Source of the DNA: Amoebophrya sp. AT5.2
Taxonomy: Eukaryota > Sar > Dinophyceae > Syndiniales > Amoebophryaceae
Assembly: GCA_005223375.1 (NCBI GenBank)
Contig: RXOD01004128.1
Coordinates: 1-28,155 of the forward strand
Length of the DNA stretch: 28,155 nucleotides
Reading direction: 5' to 3'
A program made the translations under genes and the position numbers. Of the stretch, positions 18,065 through 27,000 are shown one piece after another (position 1 is the first letter of the stretch; the number at the start of each line of letters is the position of its first letter). The notes under the pieces are model-generated. The model was given only the letters and a program-made list of their open reading frames with translations. It searched no databases and had not been told where the DNA came from.

Positions 18065-21000
18065 CTACATGACAAAATACGACACAGAACACCAGCGAAA
18101 TACGAGACCCGAAGTCAAGACTGTGCTGGACCACACAACAGGACCCGCATGGCGCCCAATTCCTACAACGCTAACGATCGGTGACAAGAAACTACACGCC
18201 ACCCACCAAGCCTTGGCAAAAAATATATTCCGGAAATGCGGGTTGATCCTTTTCTTAATTTCTTCCACCACGTCTGACAGCTGCAGCTCCTTCGCGTACC
18301 TCAGTCGGTCTTCCAAGTTCGTCACCGCGGCCCGCAGAAACAGGCGCGCTCCCTCCAGTGCTTCCCTTTCGCCCAACACCCCAACGCTTGGCTTTCGCTT
18401 TTCTTTCTTCGACCTCGTCAGGTTGACGGCGGCCGATTTGGAGGTGTTACTTGTGGACTCGGGGCCGCCCTGCATCTCCAGCAAGTGCTCCTTGAATGCA
18501 TTTAACGCGACACGTACGATCTCCTCGCTCACCTCGCGCTGCTCCAAGAAGAGCGCCAGGTAATTCAGATTCCGATTCACGATCACCTGCCGAAACAGGC
18601 AACGCCCCCAGAGCGCCGCGGTGTCGATTTGTTCGTTTTCGTTTTGCTTTTGTGGTCCTCTGGCAGACGATGTTGACGTTGGCGTTCTTACTCTGCTCTT
18701 TTTGCTCGTGGACTTCACCTCCTCGGTCGGTTCTCGGCCGGACGGGGAAGAGGAGTGCCTTTTTGCTGTTCTTGAGATGAGAGCACGACTACGGCCTCCG
18801 CAGCGCAGACTCTCCTGAGCCTGCACAACGATGTTGGCACAGAGAAAGTCGCAATGGTACTCCGCAAAGGTCCTGACCTCCTTCTCTGTTAGATTCACCA
18901 CCAGAAAAGGGTCTGCGTCGGGCAGCGGGCGCAACACGTCCTCCTCGGAACAAGTGCGCTGCTGCAGCTCTCCTCTCGAAGTTTCCAGTGGTTTTTTTGT
19001 TGCTGGCGCCTCTGCTTTATTCGCTTCAGCACGCAGGTCGTGCAATTTCTGCAGCAGGCTCCGGCTACTCGTACTACCTCTCACCATAGCTCCTCCTCCA
19101 CCCGGGGTCCTCCCGGCTGGCATGATCGATTGATGGCCGTCTACTTCTTTTCGGCTTATCTCGCTAGTTTCGGTACCAGCGGTGCCTTGATGTTGCAGCT
19201 CACCTCCATTGGCCGATTGGCTGTCGATGTCGTCCGGAGAAGATTGCGGCGAAGCCAAATGTGCTCCTTCTTTCTGAATGGTGCTGAGGAAGGACATTTT
19301 TGCATGATTTGGTTTTTTATCTTCTTGCACGACCAGAAGCCCAGAAGCCGCCTGCTTCTCCGGGTCGTCCACTTGCACACCAAGATCCGGCGACAACGAC
19401 GAAGGACCAAAACTGCTATAGGACGTCCCGGTCGTGGAGGTGGTCGTTCCTCTGGCGCTGTCCTCCTGCTGATTCCTCTTCTTCACCTGTTCCGTAGTGC
19501 ATGTGGTAGCGGAAGAGTTGTGAACACCTGCGTTTATTTTGTCGACGCGTTTGGTGCGCGGCGCGAGGAGCTCGTCTAACTCGTCACTGAGCCGCCTCTT
19601 TGTTTTTGACGCTGTCGCGCTCGCCAGCCAGCCGGTATGATCTTGACGAAGCGACAGGCCGCCGCTTGGCGCGGCAGTTTTGGGATCGAGTGCGTCGCCG
19701 TGGTTCCTCTTGCCGCCGTCGCGAGTGCTTATGCAAACGCCGGCTCTATGGTCGTCGTCACGCTCGTTCGTCGCTTTTTCGAGGAACCGCATACTCGAAG
19801 ACTTCCTGTCGGTGAGAACGACTTCATCCGCCGTCCTCGTGGTATGACTCTCAAAGTCGATGGCTCTAGCTGCCTTCCGTGCAGTCGGCGATGGCGCGAA
19901 AATATCGTCGAAGTCGCTCGATGACCGCCTTGCCGCCCTTCCCATGCTGCTTTTTGGCTTACTGGTTGTGTTTCCCTTTCCACCTTCATTCGGCTTGCTC
20001 AACATGCTTGTGGCCGGTGCGGCATAGCTTTCATCCTCGAGGACCTCCAACTGCGCCCACGGCGTCCGACCGAGTTCAAAGTCGTTTGGTGAGGCGGCGC
20101 AAGTTGATGTTCCTAGTTTGTTGGTCATGTTCCCCGTCTGTCGCGCTTGCTGTCTCACCATCTGCAGCTGCTCTTCCTCATCCTCCACGACTTGCACGCT
20201 TTGAAAAAGGAGGTCAGGCGTGCTGCCCGCCCCCTTGATCAGGTCCCCAGAGGAAGCTCGCGGAACCGTCATGTTCTGTGGGCTCGGATCCGCGCTTCGG
20301 CTCGTCGCGACTTCTTCCTCTCCACCTTCTTCGGAGTTGCCCCGCTTTCTTTCCCGCTCTGTCCGAGAACTGTTCTCTGGAGTCCTTTGGGCTTGCTCCC
20401 GATTTCCGGAAATCCCTGCGCCCCCCGCGCGCACATCTTCACTGCCACCCTTGCTTCCCGCTTTCCTCTTTGCCTCGAGGTGCGCCAGAATCATGTCCCT
20501 GTCCGTGCTGATTTGTTCTTCCAGCGACGGCGCGGCAGTGCAGCTGAAGGCGAGGTGCACTTGGATCGCCTTCAGCTGCACTGCCACCAGGCACGCGAGC
20601 CGCACGCACTCCGCGTGTTTTACGTACCGCTCTGCCTCCCCGAAGTACTTCCCGGCTTGGGTGAACAGGGAGAGAATTAGCAACAGCCGCTCCTCCCCCT
20701 CCTCGGTGCACACCACGTCGCGCCACACCGCGTTGTTGTCGCTGCTGCTCGAGTTGCCGCCTATTGCTGTCTGAGGACAGGAGCTGCTGGGGGGCTCGTC
20801 TTGTTCTGGAAGTAGACCACATGATTGGTGCGTATGGGTATGGGTTGGTTGTTGGGGGTTTGATGTCGGGACCACTCCCCCGAAGCGCTCCAGCATGCCA
20901 ACGCCCCGCTGCAGCAATAGCTCCGCGAGCTGGCTCTTGAGTCCGAGTCGCGCGAGGGCCTGCGCGAGCGAGTCGAAGGCCAGCCGCTTCTGTACGAGGC

Positions 21001-24000
21001 ATTCGTCCTGCAGGAAGCGGACGAAAGCTACGCGCAGCGCCTCGACATCCGGTCCGGCGACTGCCAGGCGGTTCACGAAGCCCTCCAGTGCATCGGAAGA
21101 GGTGCGCGTGAAGCATCGGAAGAGGTGTCGCAGTTGTCGATACTCTGGCAGTTGGAAGAGTATCTCCGCGACCAGGTTCAGGAGGTGGGTCTGGGGAAGA
21201 TGGTGATCACTAGGGCGATCATCGAGAAAGAACACTTTCTCGCTGATCACCCTGATGATGCGGAGCACGCGAGAGATGCCCCGCTGCGAACAGGCGCGGA
21301 CGAAACAGTGGTAGGCGAGGATCAGCAACCGGCACTCCATGGCAGCCTCGCGCTTCCCGTCAACAGATACAGAAACAGATGAAGGAGCGTCGACGTCCTC
21401 GTTGTCGTACCGGCAAACCATGCGCTCCAGCCGCTGTCCGAATTCGCCCACGAGCCGCCCGCGGCTAGACCCACTGCTGCTGCTCGACGACGTGGAGGTG
21501 GTGCTCCTTGCTTCCAAAATGGTACGACCCTCCCGGCGATCCTCCTGCTTCATGATTTTCGCCCTCGTCTGGTTGAGCACTATTTGCATCGCGACGTCAC
21601 CCAAAAGACCAGCCGTCTCACTGCTGGCAGCGGCGGACCCGCTTCGTCCAGCAGCAGCTGGGCTGGCATTTAGAAACGCAACGTAATTCAGAAAATCGTC
21701 CTGGTTTTCATCGACGCACCTCCCTTCGATTTCAATCGACAGTGCGTTCAGCTCGTCGCTCTGCATCTTCTCCATCGCTCTTGCGAAGAAGTCTTGCAGC
21801 GTCTTTCGCACCAAGATTTCATCTACATCTTCTGCCGCACCGTTGTAGTAAGAACTACCCCCGTTCATGACCACGCAAGGACGAAGATGATCATGATCTA
21901 CTTCTGCTCCTTCCGGTTGTTTTTCTTCGTCTACCTCTACCTCCTTCGAGTTCGACGGCGAGAGCTTCGGGGACCTTCTCTCCGACTCGTTCATCATTTC
22001 GGGCGGGAATTCGTTCTCCGACTCGGAAAGAAGGTCCCCGAAGACCATCGCGACTAGCTTACTGTCTTCACGAGTTGGGTCGTGGTCGATGGCGAAGCAG
22101 AAGCTTGAGTTTCCCTTTCCCGTTCCCTCCTCCTGCAAGTCCTCGTCATTAGTATTTCCTACTTCGCTGCTTTTCGGTAGTTCCCCCTTCGGGAGCTGCT
22201 TCAAGCTCTGGTAAGCCCGTTGCACGTAGATGGCAATCACGTTACTCGCAGCGTCGTTCTTTTTCCTGGACGAGGCGCTGATGTCCTGGTGGAGGTCGTA
22301 GTAGTCCTCGTTATACAAGCTCAGTTTGTGATTTCTCGCAGCGACGGCGCCAACGTGAGCAGTGTGGTTTTTGTGGTGATGATGATGCTGTTGGTTTTTG
22401 TCTTTGTTTCCGGCGCCGCCCGTCCCCCCACTCTTCAGCAGGGGTTTCAGCAGGTTCAGAGCTGCGTTACTTGACGCTGCTTGCGAGAGCGAATTTGCCG
22501 CTTTGCGCAGCCACGGCCGAAGAGGCACCGCCGCGCACCGGTTCAACGCGGCCTCCCCCTCCCCCTGTCCGTGCGCGACGACGCACAGACATGCACGCAC
22601 ACAGTCCGCGCACTGCTTCAACAAATAGAGCGCTGCTTCTGGCGGCTCCTGCGCGTGGTCTTCGGCCCGCTCTGGAGCGGTCGCACCTCCTGCTGGGTCC
22701 TCGAAAGAAGTCGTGCTCTGGACCCGCAGCCAGTCTGCGCAGCCCCGAAGGAGGAATCGGAGCATCACAAGCTGTTCCTGTGCGGTGAGATCTTCTTCGT
22801 GTTCGATGAGGAAACTGAAGAAGACCTCGTACCCCCGAGAAGAGCAAGAACTACCTCCATCTTCACCACTAAGGCTTCTGCTACTTGCCTCCGTTTTGCG
22901 AAAGTCCTTTTGCGCGTGTTGAATTTTCGCGTGCACCCGCTCCCAGAGAGCGGACCGCTCCGCCGGGACCGTCCACCACACCCCCTGTTGGAACTTAACC
23001 ACCTCCTCTTTCACCTCCTCCAGGAGAATCATCTCCAGCGCGCGCTGCCGTACCGGCCCCTCCTTCCCCGTCAAAGCCCACTCGCGGGCCTCCGTGGTCA
23101 GTTTCTGCGCAAGCAGCAGCCGGAGGAGCTCGTCCTCGTCACCAGCATTCTTATCAACATCGTTTTCATTACCATTTGCTTCTACAACTGTTGCCGCCGC
23201 GTGGTTGATCTGTGTCGTGACGAGGTCGTGGTACTTCTCGACCTGGAGACCACTTTTCTCTAAGAGCCGGAAGGCGCGGTAGGAGCGGTCGTACCGCCCG
23301 CTAAAAGTGCGAAGGATTTTCAGCAGCGCGGCACGGGTGCCGAAATTCTCCTGCAGCAGGAACTCGCAGATTTCCTCCGACAAAGCCCAGGTGTCGTCGA
23401 AGATCACTTTCGATGATTTGGTCTGTTCTTCTCCTTGCGGCGGCCGAGAAGCTGCACCTGCGATCCGCACGTACCGCCGTAGGTGCTTCTCGGCCGCGGT
23501 GAAGCGAAACAGCGAGAACGCCTGCGCAAACCTGACAAAGTGGAGAAAGGGGTTCGCCGGGTCGAAGATCTTCAGGCAGCGGAGAATCGGCGTGAAGGCT
23601 TTGCCGCGGATCAGCAGCCCGATGTACCTGCCCAGCTCCACGCGGCCCCAGGACACGGGCGCGTCGCGGATGTTCACGCTCTGAATCAGCAAACCAGCGC
23701 TATTTTCGCGATTCAGATTCTTCATGTTCATTAGATTCGTTCCGGCCGACGACAGCCCGTGCTCCTGCTGCGGGCTGGCATAGTACCGCCCTGACTTCAT
23801 GTTACCCGTCGCGGAGGAGCCCCGCAGCAGGTTCGCTTGCGAGCCCCGAAAGAAGGGATCCTGTTGCGCAAAGCCGGCGGACGCATGCTGCTGGTGCTGG
23901 TGCGCAGGCGTGGAAAGCTCGGAGCCCGGCGTTCCGGGCCGCAGCTGGCATTGCTGCACCTCTGTCGGCGGCTCGCCATAGATGACCGACAGCCAGACCG

Positions 24001-27000
24001 ACATGCAGCGCAACCACGAAATGCGGCCGCCCTTATCTTCGGAGGAAAACTGCGTGCCGGCGGCGGCCCCCTCGCCGTTCGACGTCCCCGGACTTGCAAA
24101 GAAGCAGCTTGCGACGACCGCGAGTCTCGGCGTTTTCGTGCGCACGGCGTGCAGGAGCAGCTCCTTCCCGACGTTTGGTAGCCCCGTGAGCGGCTGTTGC
24201 TTCGTGCCCTGTATGGCGGTCCAGAGCTGCTGTCCCGCCCCCCGCACGCCATCTTCATCTTGCACGAGCTGCATCGAGAGGAAGAACCCGAGCGCCCCGT
24301 GCGTGCAGTTGAACAGGCTGCTCAGATTCGAATGCGTCGCGCTCGCTGGCGCCCCGCGACTGCTGGCACCCGCGGTGGACGCGTAGTTGTTGGTCCGCGT
24401 AGTGGTTGGTCCTCCGGCAATGGATTGCACCCGCGCAGTGCTCAGTTCCAGCTTGCTCAACGGCATCCTGGCCGTTGGCGTCACGCCAGAAGGCGTTCCC
24501 GTTCCGCCGGCGCCGGCCGCTGCACTTGCCACAACTGTCGCGGCCGCGCTCCCCCCGCTGTCGAGCTTTTGTGTTTGATGTCCATGTCCACCTTGTTGTC
24601 CAGCAACTACTGTCGCCAAAGAACTGCTCGGCGGATTTTTCCCACTTGTCGGTCCTACTGCTCCCGTGATCATATTCATATTCACATTCGTGTGGCCCCC
24701 TAGAGGACCACCAGCGGCCCCTTGCTTCCCGACACCGCCAGACCCCCCACCACCGCCCCCCATGAAATTCGTCTGGATGACGATCCGCAAGTGGCTCTGC
24801 AGCGCGGCGTCGGTGAAGTAGCCGTCCACCACGTCCAACACCGTGTCCGGGGGACACTCCTGCAAATCCGACTCGTGTAGCAGCATGACCCAGTCGCCGT
24901 TCCGCGCCAGCTCGTGCAGGAGCGTGAGCGACCGCGGCAGCGCGTGCACGCGACAGAAGAGCGCAACCAAGTGCCACGGGGAGTCCAGCTGCGTGGTCTG
25001 AGACTGCAGCTGGTTCTGGGTGGCGGACGAAGAGGACGACGACCCCGGATGCGGGTCCAGCGCCCAGGTCGACTCCTCAAGCATGCGGAGGGAAGTGAGC
25101 AGCGCGGGGCAATTCATAGCCGCGGCGGCGGCGGCCTCAGCCGTGATCTCCTCCTCCTCGGCCTCCTCCATTTCGGGCGGCTTGCTGGTCCTCGTCGTGT
25201 AGTTCTTACGGCCAGCTGCACCGGTGTAGCTGTAGTCGCCGTCCTCGTCTTCTTCGTCGGTGAGGACGATGTCGTGGTCCTCATCTTCGGTCTGCTCTTG
25301 GTGTAGGGCGGCCTTCGTCCCCGCCAGCTCCCAGTCCTCGAAAACGTTATCGCCGCCGAAGTTATCACCTGTGACGAACAAGCTTCGGTTCGTCTCCGGG
25401 AAGCTGAGAAAGAGTTCGATGACGCTGCTGCAGGCGATTTTGCGACTGGCCTTGGAGTTCGCGTGGTCGTAAATGCGGCGCGCAGCCTGCACGTCGACGC
25501 GCAGCATCTCGGTGTCCAGTCCGCACAGCTCCAGCAGACACACGGCCGAAGACACGACGCCCTCGTGCAGCAGGTTGTGCAGCGCGACCGACTTCGCGAT
25601 CCGGTGCAGCCGCTGCGCCTCCTTCTTGCGCCGAAGCTTCAGAAGCCGATGGAAGTTCGATTGGTGGAAAAACCGCCGCATCACCTTCTGCAGCCTCTTC
25701 TGGTGCACATGAAAGGCCATCAGCGGGCGACCCTGGGCGAGGTAGTAGGCTTCCCCGAGTGAAAACGATTTTTTGAAGCCCTTGCCGTTCTTCGGCTTTG
25801 CCACTTCGTGATTTGGCGGTCGGCTCGCCAGCAACAGTCCGATGCGGTCTGGCAGCGGTTTCAGCGCTTCCCGCACGTCGAACGACGACACGTCCGAGAG
25901 CAAGTCCAATAGTTTCACGTCCTGCTGGTACGTCTGCAGCAGCCGTCCGTCGGAGACTTGCGACGGCTCATCCAGCGTCTGCTCCAGAATCCCGTCGCCC
26001 GAGAGCAAGAGGTCCTCCGTCGTCGAGTCTTCCTCGCTATCAACCTGATCCGCCTCATTCTCGTTCGCCTCGCCCGCACTGGTGGTGCTGCCACCGTCGG
26101 TGCCTTTGGACTTCGACTTGATGGTCGCGGAGCTGTTGGAGTTGGTGGTCTCCTTGCTGTTGGCGGCGTGGTGCAAACCCTTGCTCAGCTGCTTGAAGGC
26201 TGTAGCTCCTCCCTCCTGGTGGAGCAGAGGAGCGTGATCTTCGCCACCAACCACGTCCAGCATTCCCATCCTCGTCATGCGCTTCGTTGAACCGGCTTCC
26301 CTTCGCTTGTTCCGTCGCTTCTTTCCGCTGCTGCGCGATTGTACAGATGCAGTACCCGCAGAAGATATCACAGATCCCTTCGACATCGTACCTCCTCGCG
26401 ACGTCTTTTTGTGGCCACTGCTACCGAAAACGCCACCCAGTTTCGAGCGATTGCCGGGGGTGACGAGCGATCTCGTCACGGAAGTGGTTCTTGCTGCACC
26501 ACTAGAGTTTGCCCCGAAGGGCGCGACCACCAGCAGCTCCCGCGGGTCCGAGTTCTCGGTGCTGTTTTCGCCTTCGTCGGAGCTGCTCGTGTCCGACCAG
26601 GTGGAATCGTCGCTGGAGGAGACCTCCTGGTTCTGGTGAAAGTAGAAATCGTCGGGGGATTTGCCCAACAGTCGAGCGACCGGAAGCAGCTTCAAGGCCC
26701 CGGAATCCTTCAAGAAGCTCGCCTGCGTTCCACCTTGTCCAGGCTGATGATGCTGCAGCAGTGCGGTACTTCCTTGCGACCGCTGAATCACACTTCCGCC
26801 CCTTCTACCGTCGTGCGCCACCGCAGCGTCTGGTGTCGCGCTGCCATTACTATCGGATCGCTGAAAAATCGTTCCCGAAAACTGTGACGCTTCACCTCTG
26901 TTTCGCGCGCGCTGGTCCCTCATCGCCTCCTCCTCCCTCTGCGCAGCTTCGGCGCGCATTCTCTCCTCCAGAATTGACCGCTTTTTCTCCTCCGCGCGGC

